Positions 10,429-22,660 of a stretch of DNA of 64,000 nucleotides are shown here, in pieces (the stretch's first letter is position 1; each line of letters opens with the position of its first letter). Under the pieces are notes generated by a model. That model did no database searches, had not been told where the DNA came from, and saw nothing but the letters and a program-made list of their open reading frames with translations. Source of the DNA: Nitrospira sp. (lineage in GTDB: Bacteria > Nitrospirota > Nitrospiria > Nitrospirales > Nitrospiraceae); NCBI GenBank assembly GCA_024330925.1, contig JANDJK010000001.1, positions 26,645 to 90,644 of the forward strand, written 5' to 3'. Position numbers and translations under genes: made by a program.

Positions 10429-11838
10429 ATGAACGTGCGCGAGGTATTGGAGTTTGCCAGGAAACACAAGGTTCAGATCGTTGATCTGAAGTTTGTGGAT
10501 TTGCCCGGTGTCTGGCAACACATGAGCATTCCGGTCAGCGAATTAACGGAACAGTTGTTCAAAGACGGTTCAGGCCTAGATGGTTCGTCAATTCGCGGCT
10601 GGAAAGCCATCAATAACAGTGATTTGTTGCTGATTCCCGATCCGACCACTGCCTGCCTCGATCCCTTTATGGCGGTGCCGACGCTCAGTTTGACAGGTAA
10701 TGTGGTCGATCCGGTGTCTCGGCAAAATTATGACCGGGATCCACGGTACGTTGCGCAAAAAGCAGAGAAGTACCTCCAGAGCACCAAGATTGCTGATACG
10801 TCATACTGGGGACCAGAAGCAGAGTTTTTTATCTTCGATCACGTGCGATATGACCAGACAAGCCACTCTGGCTATTACTATCTCGATTCCGAAGAAGGGG
10901 TCTGGAATACAGGGAAGGAGGGATTTAACTTAGGGGGGAAAGTTCGGCATAAACAGGGTTATTTCCCCGTGTCGCCAGTAGATACCCAACAGGATATCCG
11001 AAGCGAAATGGTCCTTGAAATGGAAAAGGTTGGGATCGCTGTGGAAAAGCACCATCACGAGACGGCAACCGCCGGACAGGCGGAAATTGACATCCGATTT
11101 GATACTCTCGTGAAAACTGCCGACAAGATGATGATGTATAAGTACATTGTTAAGAACGTCGCGCGCCGGCATGGTAAAACGGTCACCTTCATGCCTAAGC
11201 CTCTCTTCGGCGATGCGGGGTCTGGGATGCACACTCACCAGAGTCTTTGGAAAGATGGGAAGCCGTTGTTCGCGGGAAAGGAATATGCGGGCATCTCGGA
11301 AGTGTGCCTTTACTACATTGGGGGGATCCTGAAGCATGCACCAGCGTTGGCAGCCTTTACGAACCCGACAACAAACTCCTACAAACGGATTACACCGGGT
11401 TACGAAGCGCCTGTGTTACTGGCCTATTCCAGCAGGAATCGCTCTGCGGGCATTCGTATTCCAATGTATTCGCCTAGCCCAAAAGCCAAACGTATTGAGG
11501 TCCGATTCCCCGATCCCTCGTGCAACCCCTATTTAGCGTTTTCAGCTATGTTGATGGCGGGGTTGGATGGTATTCAGAACAAGATTCATCCAGGGGAACC
11601 AGCAGAAAAAGACCTGTATGATCTGGATCCCAGAGAGGCGGCCGGCATTCCCACGATGCCGGGAAGCCTGGACGAGGCAATCGCCTGTCTCGAAAAGGAC
11701 CATCAGTTTTTGCTGAAAGGTGAAGTGTTTACCGAGGACTTGATAGAGGCGTGGATCAAGTACAAACGGGAGAAAGAAATCGATCCCGTCAGGTTACGAC
11801 CGCACCCGTACGAATTTTTCCTTTATTACGATGTGTAG
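10429..11838 (+). CDS. glnA: Glutamine synthetase type I
   Basis: [10 protein letters not shown], full GS domain, C-terminal [10 protein letters not shown] adenylylation-site context and [13 protein letters not shown] end. Confidence 0.95.
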   Translation: MNVREVLEFARKHKVQIVDLKFVDLPGVWQHMSIPVSELTEQLFKDGSGLDGSSIRGWKAINNSDLLLIPDPTTACLDPFMAVPTLSLTGNVVDPVSRQNYDRDPRYVAQKAEKYLQSTKIADTSYWGPEAEFFIFDHVRYDQTSHSGYYYLDSEEGVWNTGKEGFNLGGKVRHKQGYFPVSPVDTQQDIRSEMVLEMEKVGIAVEKHHHETATAGQAEIDIRFDTLVKTADKMMMYKYIVKNVARRHGKTVTFMPKPLFGDAGSGMHTHQSLWKDGKPLFAGKEYAGISEVCLYYIGGILKHAPALAAFTNPTTNSYKRITPGYEAPVLLAYSSRNRSAGIRIPMYSPSPKAKRIEVRFPDPSCNPYLAFSAMLMAGLDGIQNKIHPGEPAEKDLYDLDPREAAGIPTMPGSLDEAIACLEKDHQFLLKGEVFTEDLIEAWIKYKREKEIDPVRLRPHPYEFFLYYDV

Positions 11839-11870
11839 GGAGGGGCGAACATTGCAAGTGAGGAAGAAAG

Positions 11871-12290
11871 TCATGACTTGCGACAGACGATGTTCGCAAG
11901 TCCATGATTGATGCTTTTCGGCTCGATCCACTGCCAGTTGCCGTTTTCAATATACCCACTTCTCGATTTGCCGGTCCCCATGTTGCGAGAAAATTCCACC
12001 ACTTGCAAAATGCGAACGCGCCACTGAAGGCAGTCAAACTGCTTATGTGTTGTGGCTGAAAGGAAACGCGGAGTTGGAGATTCTCCCCTCCATTTAATGT
12101 CGGTTAGTTGCCAGATGGTCACCCAATTGCCTTCCTGACGGATCGTCTGAGGATCATAATAAACAGTTTGTTTCCCTGGCGGCTGATACCGTTTGTCAAG
12201 GGCCACCCATTCTGCGAGCGAGGGAGGGCCATAGAGTAGGAGAATGGCTAGAGTCAGCAGACTGGTGAGCCGAGCCAATCGGACATTCAT
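11871..12290 (-). CDS. Secreted surface-adhesin E-like hypothetical protein
   Basis: Signal peptide MNVRLARLTSLLTLAILLLYGPPSLAEW then WVALDKRYQ...VYYDPQTI. Confidence 0.65.
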   Translation of the reverse strand: MNVRLARLTSLLTLAILLLYGPPSLAEWVALDKRYQPPGKQTVYYDPQTIRQEGNWVTIWQLTDIKWRGESPTPRFLSATTHKQFDCLQWRVRILQVVEFSRNMGTGKSRSGYIENGNWQWIEPKSINHGLANIVCRKS

Positions 12291-12402
12291 ACCTCTATAC
12301 AGAAGATGATTGGTCGAGCCATGAGCATTCACTGTGCCTGATTCCCAGAAGAGGTTGCAAGCCCATCTCCATCGAAAGATTGGTTGATTGTCGGTTTATT
12401 GC

Positions 12403-12431
12403 TTGAAAAGACGGAGCGCCATGGTTATAGC
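12403..12431 (+). promoter_or_regulatory. sigma70-like promoter TTGAAA-N17-TATAGC upstream of the CBS protein
   Basis: TTGAAA 12403-12408, TATAGC 12426-12431, 17-bp spacer. Confidence 0.4.
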
Positions 12432-12512
12432 CTCACATAACACTGAAAAACGGCTTGAGCCATCCTCCGTGCTTGAGCTAAGCTCCCCTTATCTTCAAAG
12501 AGAGGGCAAGCA

Positions 12513-13286
12513 ATGGCAAAACGGGTACGAACAGGATTGACCAGAAGAGACATTTTGGAACGATACCTTGAACGATTCAAGCGACAAATCGATAAGTTTC
12601 AGCCATTTCTTTCACGCAAGCGTGTAGCTTTGTCGATTGACGAATTCGATGAAGAGACCGAAGAGTTGATCGCGCAGGTGTTTGGAGCTGCCTCGGATCA
12701 AGTTGAGGCCTATCTTTATGCGAAGAGCGGCGAGGCTGCGCTCCTGCCGGAAGAAGCCCAAGAAACTGGTGTTCATGACATCGAGAGAGAGAGCCTTCAG
12801 CAACGGCGGCAAGTTTTGGAAAGTTGCCTGGCCGACTTGGAAATGCGATACCGCCTCCTGGCGAGACGACATGAGAATCAAAAGTCGGTCTACGCAGATC
12901 GTACCGTGGTCCAATACTATGCCTCGTATGACACGCGAAGCATTTCGTGTACGGCAACGATCCGAGAAGTGGGCAAAATGTTCCAAAAGTACCGGATTGA
13001 CGCCCTTTTGGTAGATGATGGTTCACGCTACATTGGAATCATTACTGATTCGGATTTGAGCCGGAAAGTTATTGCGAAGGGGCTTGATCCAGCCACCACC
13101 ACGGTGGCTTCCTGCATGAGCCGATCCATTGTGACCATTGAAGAAGACGAGCCACTTGCTGATGCGCTGGCCCTTATGAAAAAACACATGATCCGCCACC
13201 TTCCCGTCACAGCCGATGGAACCATCATTGGCGTCTTGTCGGCGTCGGACCTGATTCGTGCCCTAGAAGATCGGTTGGCTGTCTGA
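12513..13286 (+). CDS. CBS-domain pair protein with helical N-terminus
   Basis: Two CBS motifs: FQKYRIDALLVDDGSRYIGIITDSDL and MKKHMIRHLPVTADGTIIGVLSASDL. Confidence 0.85.
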   Translation: MAKRVRTGLTRRDILERYLERFKRQIDKFQPFLSRKRVALSIDEFDEETEELIAQVFGAASDQVEAYLYAKSGEAALLPEEAQETGVHDIERESLQQRRQVLESCLADLEMRYRLLARRHENQKSVYADRTVVQYYASYDTRSISCTATIREVGKMFQKYRIDALLVDDGSRYIGIITDSDLSRKVIAKGLDPATTTVASCMSRSIVTIEEDEPLADALALMKKHMIRHLPVTADGTIIGVLSASDLIRALEDRLAV

Positions 13287-14642
13287 CGAGCGGTTTATTG
13301 CTCTAGACTAACCGAAGAAAAGAGGCTGGTTTTCCTCCATCGTGGAATCGAAAATGTGGAGGCAGGAGCGCCGCACTATTTCATCTGCCTCTGTTGGAAT
13401 TTTCCTTCGATCATCTCCTGGCAAACTTTCACGAAGCCATTGATAGCCTTCCTGAACGAATCGATGTGCCGATGCCCTGTTGGGGCTCACCTGAAGAGGG
13501 GGTGAACATAAGCAGTGTAAGAAATCGGGAGATTTTCGGGCGAGACTGTTGCGAGAGGCATTCAGGGGTGCAACGAGAGGCATCCGATCGTTATCAGCGA
13601 GGGTGGCCCTCAAGAAGGCGTACATGTTTCAAGCCGGTCATCAGAGACTGTCAACAGGCCACGCAGGACTTTCGCGATGTACCTCGGGCCTATCTTCAGA
13701 TGGTCTTGTGTCATAAAGCGGTTGATTACCGTAATGATGCCTTGGTCGCTCTTCGTCTGGCTGCTGTGTCTCCTGTGCTATCAACTGATGAGTGTGGGCA
13801 TGTGCTCCACAAGGAGCATGGCTCGTGGAAGAATTGGTGAGGTTTCCTGAGGAGGTGGAAACCTATCGGTTGATTCGCGAAGAAAACCGGACTGTGGCGA
13901 TATAGCTTGTCGGCGCAGGAGGTGGACTGCCGGAAGGAGAAAGCCGCAGCTTCGATATCTGAATTGCGCCTGATCGGGCACGGTGCGTCGCACCAACTGC
14001 TTTGTATGGCGGTAGCGGTACAACGGTTGCTTGGCTTTACAGGGTGGTGGTGAAGGAGGATGTCCTTTGTCAAGCTGGCGCTTGCTGGGTGTCCCAGTCG
14101 ACCGACGTGGCGAACTCGGTCGAATAGGAGACGGTCGTGATCCTGGCATAGATCCACTTGAGGGGAGGCAAGCCGAGCAATCGTCAAAGGGGAAGGATGA
14201 TTGATAACCGCCGGTGTGCTCGCGGCGCAACGGGCTTCCGAGCTCATTCACTGCTAAAGGACATATGATGGCTGGAAAAGGCGAATGGCGCGATCGTTTC
14301 CCTCGGGATGTTGGATCAGCAGCTCCGTGTTCGTTCCCATTGGTACGATTGTGCCATACTACAATTTTTGTGGACTTGCTGAAGAGGTGCTCCTCATTGA
14401 GGAAGCGACCGTTCGATGGATTGACCTACAGGAGTCGGCACTTCTTTACAACGGTCAGTTTCGTTGACCGGAGATGGCTGGTACGATTGTACAGAGCCGT
14501 GGCTTAATCATCACAAATTGAGCGAGGTGGGTGATCCCAGCAGCGTGCGCGACAATTCCTGGCTAGCTTCTGTGATGTGTGGTCGAGGCACCCAGTGGAG
14601 AGCCCTAGCGGAGACACGCGACAGGTGGGAGACCGAAAGTCC

Positions 14643-14921
14643 TTAAGGAAGTGGTGGAGCTTGGCGGTCTGTGATCGGCGTAGAGACCGAAGCAGGCAAG
14701 AGCGTTGGTGAGGAAAGAGGAGAAGCCACCTGTAACTCATATTCGAAATTTCGGCGTCGCAAACAGATCGTTCCCTCTCGGCTTAACGCATCTACACTCG
14801 TGAATATCTGGCTCCAGGTTGTTTCAGGGCAGCACGTCAACAGCTCTTCCAGCGAAATGGTTCCACGTTCTTGGACGATCGCTAAGATTCTTGATGCTAT
14901 GTGTGCGGAAGGAATGCTCAT
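14643..14921 (-). CDS. Small hypothetical protein, possible winged-helix fold
   Basis: MSIPSAHIASRILAIVQERGTISLEELLTCCPETTWSQIFTSVDALSREGTICLRRRNFEYELQ; helix-turn-helix-like pattern; ORF extends to 14975. Confidence 0.45.
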   Translation of the reverse strand: MSIPSAHIASRILAIVQERGTISLEELLTCCPETTWSQIFTSVDALSREGTICLRRRNFEYELQVASPLSSPTLLPASVSTPITDRQAPPLP

Positions 14922-15174
14922 CCACGTTCCTCCTTTATTTATTGCTACAGCGCGAGTGGTTGCTGGATCCGTCAAGCTTTATCGAGAGAAAATCATTTAC
15001 TGATGTCACTTCGAAGCTCCCTCTCAAAGTCAGTCAGCCTCAGGGGCTGTGCATGAGAGGCTGAGAAGCTTCTGACCGGAAGGACCAGATTTTCTCACAG
15101 AGGTGGCGTCTCTGTGAGCACCCAACATAGGAAAATCTTCCAAGACAGGGTGCTTTATGCCGTCCACCTGTTTT

Positions 15175-15558
15175 CTAGAAGTCGTCGAGAGCTATTGGAC
15201 GAAGCAGATCTCGAACGGACAGTACCCCGACGATGGTGTCCCCTTTCCGCACCACCAGGTGCTGGATATTGTAACGGTACATGAGGTCAGCAGCTTCCGT
15301 AATGGGCCGTCGTTCATCGATATCGACCAGAGGCGTGCTCATGATCACGCCGATCGGAAATAGAGATGGCTCCTGACCCCTTCCCAATACTTTCCGCACG
15401 ATGTCCGACGTGGTCACAATGCCAACAAAATGATGGTCGTGTTCTACGAGAATGCTTCCCACCCGATGGGCTGACATGGATCTGGCAGCCTCAACAGTTG
15501 TCATCGTTCCTGGCCCTGTCACCACCTTGTGATTCACCAGTTGTCCAACTGTGACCAT
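15175..15558 (-). CDS. CBS-domain protein
   Basis: MVTVGQLVNHKVVTGPGTMTTVEAARSMSAHRVGSILVEHDHHFVGIVTTSDIVRKVLG...; SD AGAGGGGGAA before ATG. Confidence 0.8.
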   Translation of the reverse strand: MVTVGQLVNHKVVTGPGTMTTVEAARSMSAHRVGSILVEHDHHFVGIVTTSDIVRKVLGRGQEPSLFPIGVIMSTPLVDIDERRPITEAADLMYRYNIQHLVVRKGDTIVGVLSVRDLLRPIALDDF

Positions 15559-16146
15559 CGAATTCCCCCTCTTATCCAAACAAACGCGAACAAACGTTGA
15601 TATCAAGAAATTTGTTTGTTCTTCTTTTCGAAGCAAACAGTATCGTCCGCGCGTTGCAGAACCATATTCACTGGGTAAAGCTTCTGTTAATCCTGCGTGT
15701 GTGGGGGACTCTTGTATGGAGAGAGACAAAAGATGCGGACGGATCGGTCAGTCTGCGCAACAATGTTCAGCTTGGCGCGGAAAGTCCAGGGATCGGGGAC
15801 TGATCTCCCGTCAAAAATCGTCCTCATGGAGGAAGCCCTGATCCCCACTTATAAGCGATCACAATGTCGGGGTCACACCGGGTATGTTTTCTGAAACGAA
15901 GACAATAAAAGCGATGATTTCACAGGACGGTCAGATAGCCATACGGGGCTTGAGATAGGTTCAAACCCATAGAGACTCCCTACCAAGAGCAAGGGCACTG
16001 CTCCTCTAGGAAAGCCGGCAGAATACAAGGGCGTTGCGTTCTCAGCTGGTTCTGCGGTGATCAGTTGGGAATCTCTGGAGGTGTCAGGTTGAAAGATTGT
16101 TTGAGCTGGCCTGCCTAGGCTGACCTCGTTGCCCCTCGTCTCTCGT

Positions 16147-18420
16147 TTATAACTTCCCGAACATCTCGTCAAAGAATTCCCGCGTCCGGCTCATATGGTG
16201 CTTGATGTCAGTATGAAGGTGGCGGGCTCCGGCCTGCCAGTCGTCGGTCATGTAGCCGATGCGACGGGCAAGAAAGACGAATTCATCGGAGTCAGGCGGC
16301 GGAAGCACGAGGTCTCTTGTGTTGCCCCGGACCATGCGGAGGCCATCGATCAACAGGCGAAGAAAAAGATATGCCTTTCGGAGTTCCTCTCCGGTCTGAC
16401 GCGGGAGAAAGCCGCCGTCGACCAATGCGGCCAACGCCTGCAAGGTATTGGGGGTGCGTAGGCGGGGGTCCTTGTGTCCGTGCATAAGCTGCAAGTACTG
16501 GACAGCGTATTCGATCGTTACGATACCGCCATGGCTATGCTTTAAGTGTATCTGTCCCGGTTTGACCAGTTGGGCAATTTGCTGACGGCGCAGCTCCAGT
16601 GCGGCGGTCAGGTCCCAGGGAGCGCCGCTATAGACGTACCGGTCCCGGTGGGTCTCTACTTGCTGGCCTAGGGTAGCGTCGCCAGCCACAAAACGGAGCT
16701 TGATTAAGGCTTGTCGCTCAAAGGGTGCAGCCAATCCGCCAGGACTGTAATAGGAGCAGATTTCATCATATGTGTTGGCAAGCGACCCCTTTTCGCCGTG
16801 GGGCCGAAGACGCACGTCAAGGTGGAAGATGCCTTCGCGTTTGGCCTCGATCCGTTGCAGCAGTTCCTGCGCCAGCCGCTCAAAGTATTCGCTGTTGTCA
16901 AGGGACTGGTTCCCGCGCGTGCGGCCGAGACCTCCATAAACAAACAATACTTCGATGTCCGAGGCATAACCCATTTCGCGCCCGCCAAATTTGCCAGCTC
17001 CAAAAATGGCGAAGGGACACGGAGTCTTATCATCGAGTTGGGGCAACCCATAGAGGCGGTTCAGTTTGGCTTGGCAATCAAACAGCGCACGTTCAACAAT
17101 CACCTCGGCCAATTGACTAATGGCCAATGAGAAGTCGGGCAGGCTGGTTGACGGATCGACAATGTGTTTCATATCGATCCGGAACAGTTCGCGGTCTTTA
17201 AATTGATTTAAGGCAGCCTTCTTAGCCTTGTCCGTCTTTGCTTTGTTCACAGCCGCATTGAGTTCTTTCCGCAATGCCGCGAGTGGCTTGATGAGTGGTT
17301 CATCCCGGTAGTTTTGTAAAAGCGGAAGCAAGTTGTCGTATTGCCGACGAAGAAAATCTTCCCACAGAAAGTCGCTTGCGCCGAGCACACGCGCTAATAG
17401 AGGCAGGCTTTTTTTGTCGCTCACGAATGACAAGGCCTGGCGGGCCCCCTTACCTTGATTTTTGACGATGAGGTCCAGAAATTGGTCAAATGAATCCAGC
17501 GCCTTGGCCGGATTGGGTGCCCAGGTGAGGGCATGGGTAAACTGCTTGATCAAGGTGGCGGTGACGCGAAGTTGCTCCTGCTCGGCGTGGTCCAATAACT
17601 TGTGGCCGTACCGATTGCGGACAAAAAACCGGTCGTGGATTTTGTGCCCCACGTTTTCGACCTGGGCCTTGCTGACATAAATGTTACGCATAGCTAGGGC
17701 GTTGGCAAACGCGTATAGAAAGGCTGGCGTGTCGTCAGATTGAATGTCCATGACTGTATCGGTGGATGATCGGCTGTTGTCAAAGGTGATATGAATGGTG
17801 TGCAGGAGGCCACGGAACGAGCTGCGCCGTTTGCTGAGCCATTCAACCAGTTGACGGTTGACCGCTTGGCGTGTCTCCGCGAATTGGCCGGCGTCGAGCC
17901 GTCTAAGCAGATTGGTGAGTGCAGTAACGAAGCGGTGGCGCTCGTTTGATCCAAATGACACGCCAGGCTCTCGTTGCACGAGGAACACATCGACGATCTT
18001 TTTTCTCGTCAGGCCCGGTCTGGCTTTCTGATGTAGTCGGCCTTCGGCGTCGAATCGACTCCGAGGCGTCGGTGCAACTGGCCGTTCTGCGAATGTATAG
18101 ATCATCCCCTCTTTGATGTTGAGCCCAAAGGCGGACAGCAGGCCGCAGATGACAGCAAATTCGGAGAAGTAATCATAGGCAACGATCGTGACCACAATCT
18201 GGGCGCCATCTCGGTCTTCAATCGTAACTTCGCAAGGATGATCTGGAGTGAGCTGAGCGATCATGCCAATGTGACGGGCGATGGTGGACGGCTCGAAACG
18301 AAAAAAGTAGTCGGGATCCATTCGATCTAGAAAATCCTGCAGGATATCCGAAGGGATGTCTCGACAGAAAGGAAGCAGCATGGCTGAGATCTGTTGGGGG
18401 TCCGAGATGAATGGTGCCAT
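16147..18420 (-). CDS. GlnE-like nucleotidyltransferase with N-terminal ACT-like domains
   Basis: FAIFGAGKFGGREMGYASDIEVLFVY, HLDVRLRPHGEKGSLA and C-terminal helical GlnE region; N-terminal ACT-like segments. Confidence 0.8.
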   Translation of the reverse strand: MAPFISDPQQISAMLLPFCRDIPSDILQDFLDRMDPDYFFRFEPSTIARHIGMIAQLTPDHPCEVTIEDRDGAQIVVTIVAYDYFSEFAVICGLLSAFGLNIKEGMIYTFAERPVAPTPRSRFDAEGRLHQKARPGLTRKKIVDVFLVQREPGVSFGSNERHRFVTALTNLLRRLDAGQFAETRQAVNRQLVEWLSKRRSSFRGLLHTIHITFDNSRSSTDTVMDIQSDDTPAFLYAFANALAMRNIYVSKAQVENVGHKIHDRFFVRNRYGHKLLDHAEQEQLRVTATLIKQFTHALTWAPNPAKALDSFDQFLDLIVKNQGKGARQALSFVSDKKSLPLLARVLGASDFLWEDFLRRQYDNLLPLLQNYRDEPLIKPLAALRKELNAAVNKAKTDKAKKAALNQFKDRELFRIDMKHIVDPSTSLPDFSLAISQLAEVIVERALFDCQAKLNRLYGLPQLDDKTPCPFAIFGAGKFGGREMGYASDIEVLFVYGGLGRTRGNQSLDNSEYFERLAQELLQRIEAKREGIFHLDVRLRPHGEKGSLANTYDEICSYYSPGGLAAPFERQALIKLRFVAGDATLGQQVETHRDRYVYSGAPWDLTAALELRRQQIAQLVKPGQIHLKHSHGGIVTIEYAVQYLQLMHGHKDPRLRTPNTLQALAALVDGGFLPRQTGEELRKAYLFLRLLIDGLRMVRGNTRDLVLPPPDSDEFVFLARRIGYMTDDWQAGARHLHTDIKHHMSRTREFFDEMFGKL

Positions 18421-18467
18421 ACTTGCCAGTATACCGGAATGGACTGGAACAGTATAATGTCCCTATC

Positions 18468-20231
18468 ATGCCCTCATTTTCTCCGAACAAACCCGTCGCT
18501 GTTCGAGCGGACAAGCCTGATCCTCGTTCCATTTTGCTAGCGCCTGCTCGAAGTCTTGATCGGGTACGAGCCATTCTCTCTGCCTATCGTCTGCATGATG
18601 TCGAGCGGGCCGATCGGAATTTGCAATCCATGGCGGGAGAACCGTACCACCGGCGACGGTTAGCGGAACTGTTGCCGAGCTTGTTGACGTATATCGCCAA
18701 AACGGCAGATCCCGATCAGGCGCTGAACCATTGGGAACGACTGTTCAGCAGTATGGGGAAGGGAGTTCTGCTTGAGTATCTGTTAGGGGCTCCGCGTGTG
18801 CTTGAGTTGCTCTGCACGATCTTTGGAAATAGTGATGCACTCGCCGTTACAATCCTACGTGACCCCACACTTGTCTATTGGCTGGGGGAACCAGATGTGT
18901 TAGCCAGGCCGGTTAGCCGGGCCGAAATGGAACGGTCGCTGGATGAGCAGTTGGCCAGATTGACGGTGACCGATCTCAAACTCGATGTGTTGCGTCGCTA
19001 CCGGCGACGAGAATTGTTACGCATTGGAACACGCGATCTGTTGCGATGGGCTGATGTGCTGGAGACGACCGCTGCCCTGTCCGATTTGGCGAGCGTGTTG
19101 ATCCAGGCAGCCTATGAAATCGTTGATGCGGACCTGCGGCGACAGTACGGTGTTCCTATGCATCGGAATCGAATGGGGCGGTGGGTCGAGACAGGCTTTG
19201 CTGTGATTGGCGTGGGCAAGCTTGGTGGTCACGAACTCAACTACAGTTCGGATGTCGATTTGATCTATGTCTATGCTTCGCACAAGGGAGCAACGCGGGC
19301 GCCTCGCCGCGTGTCCGGGATGTCGCCTAGTGCTGTTGGCATTTCCAATGAGGAATATTTTGAGATCCTGTCCCGCGAACTCACGAGGGTGCTGACAGAG
19401 AAGACCAAGGAGGGATCTGTGTTTCGTGTGGACCTTCGGTTGCGGGCTGAGGGAGCGGTGGGGCAATTGGCGCGATCGCTGGAAGACTATGCGGCCTATT
19501 ATCGAACGCGCGGCGCGGTGTGGGAACGGTTGGCTCTGCTTAAGGCGTGGCCGATTGCTGGATCAGTGGATGTGGGGCGGGCATTTTTGCGAATGGTCAA
19601 GCCCTTCATTCTTGGTGGGACCAAGGTGAAACCTGATTGGCAGGAGGCATTGGCCATTATAGCCGAGGTGCGGGGTGTGAAGGACATGATTGATGCCAAG
19701 ATTGCTGATCGCGGCCAGGGGCAACGCAATGTGAAGCTCGGTATTGGGGGGATCCGCGAGATCGAGTTTTTTATACAGACAATCCAGGTGATTGCGGGCA
19801 AATGGCTTCCTGGTCTGTTGGATCGGAACACGCTTCGCTCATTGGACCGCTGCGCCCACTATCGGTTGATTTCACAGCGGCAGCGAGACGACTTAGTCGC
19901 CGCTTATTTGTTTCTTCGGGATGTTGAGCACAAACTGCAGTTGGTGGATGACTTGCAGACTCATACCCTTCCTGAAGAGGAAGAGGCATTGAAGCGGTGC
20001 GCGATTCGAATGGGATACGATGCGGAGGATCCATCCCGGGGCGTCAAACAATTTCACGCCGACCATCAGCACCACCGCACAGTCGTTCGTCGGCTCTTCG
20101 CCGACTTATTCCGAGAGCCACAGACTTCGCCCCTCTTGAAGGCCGTATTACGAATTGCCGAGGCGAAACAGTTAAGAGAAGAGGAAAAAAGGAAGGGAAA
20201 AAAGAAGGCAAAGCTTCCCACGCACAATTGA
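18468..20231 (+). CDS. GlnE-like (glutamine synthetase adenylyltransferase family) protein
   Basis: FAVIGVGKLGGHELNYSSDVDLIYVY and VDLRLRAEGAVGQLA motifs; ATG at 18468, ORF opens at 18411. Confidence 0.82.
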   Translation: MPSFSPNKPVAVRADKPDPRSILLAPARSLDRVRAILSAYRLHDVERADRNLQSMAGEPYHRRRLAELLPSLLTYIAKTADPDQALNHWERLFSSMGKGVLLEYLLGAPRVLELLCTIFGNSDALAVTILRDPTLVYWLGEPDVLARPVSRAEMERSLDEQLARLTVTDLKLDVLRRYRRRELLRIGTRDLLRWADVLETTAALSDLASVLIQAAYEIVDADLRRQYGVPMHRNRMGRWVETGFAVIGVGKLGGHELNYSSDVDLIYVYASHKGATRAPRRVSGMSPSAVGISNEEYFEILSRELTRVLTEKTKEGSVFRVDLRLRAEGAVGQLARSLEDYAAYYRTRGAVWERLALLKAWPIAGSVDVGRAFLRMVKPFILGGTKVKPDWQEALAIIAEVRGVKDMIDAKIADRGQGQRNVKLGIGGIREIEFFIQTIQVIAGKWLPGLLDRNTLRSLDRCAHYRLISQRQRDDLVAAYLFLRDVEHKLQLVDDLQTHTLPEEEEALKRCAIRMGYDAEDPSRGVKQFHADHQHHRTVVRRLFADLFREPQTSPLLKAVLRIAEAKQLREEEKRKGKKKAKLPTHN

Positions 20232-20234
20232 TGA

Positions 20235-20289
20235 AGGAGAGGAGCTATCCACCTGGTGGTGGCGACACCAGGCAGACAGCTCTTCTCCT
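20235..20289. terminator. Long hairpin between convergent GlnE-like gene and groEL, candidate bidirectional terminator
   Basis: AGGAGAGGAGCT/AGCTCTTCTCCT (one G-U type mismatch) outer stem plus CCTGGTG/CACCAGG inner stem. Confidence 0.5.
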
Positions 20290-20297
20290 GCTTCTTC

Positions 20298-21971
<1,674 letters not shown>

Positions 21972-22054
21972 TTAACTCTTTGGGGACCTACGGTACCGGA
22001 CAACTTGTTTGCCTGTCCGCATACGCTCGTTCGTCGAGCGAACAAAAAAGTAGC

Positions 22055-22360
22055 CTATGAGGCGTTTGTAAACACGCCCAGAATGTCTTCTTCTTTCAGG
22101 ATGAGACATTCCTCATCGTCGAGCCGGAGCTTGGTTCCGGCATACTTATCAAACAACACGTGATCACCGACTTTTACATTCTCAACCTTTTTGCCAACCG
22201 CTTGAACAATGCCGCGTTGTGGCTTTTCCTTCGCGGTGTCAGGTACGTAGATTCCCCCTGCTGTTCGTTCCATTTCCTCCGTGTACGTGACAAACACTCG
22301 CTCACCCAGGGGCTGGAATCCCTTGGCAACGTCTTTCTTTTCTTTGGTCGATGTGCTCAT
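22055..22360 (-). CDS. groS: Co-chaperonin GroES
   Basis: [42 protein letters not shown]. Confidence 0.95.
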   Translation of the reverse strand: MSTSTKEKKDVAKGFQPLGERVFVTYTEEMERTAGGIYVPDTAKEKPQRGIVQAVGKKVENVKVGDHVLFDKYAGTKLRLDDEECLILKEEDILGVFTNAS

Positions 22361-22660
22361 GGCAGAACCTCCTCTTCGTTTAAGTGAGTGGTGATGAAAA
22401 AGCTTACAAATTTATGGGCAATGCGGGAGAGCCGAATTTCGAGTTGGGTGCCGAAAGACCATCCTCGGCACCTCCACACGAATACCTCAAGACGAAATGG
22501 CAGATAACGCGGTGTTTTGCCAAGTCAAGGGGGGAGAGTATGTTTTTCAATTGCTCACGATGTTCACAGGGAGAGTTGGATAGCGGAGGAAGGATGACGG
22601 ATGCTCCTCCGCTGTTTCTGCTTTAAGGGGAGCGGAGAACCGCCCATGTGGCAAACCCTG

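Noticed and set aside
22480-22560. Minus-strand TTGACT ... TTATCT as a groES promoter
   Set aside because: Spacer is only 15 bp and no clear heat-shock consensus was found; too weak to list.
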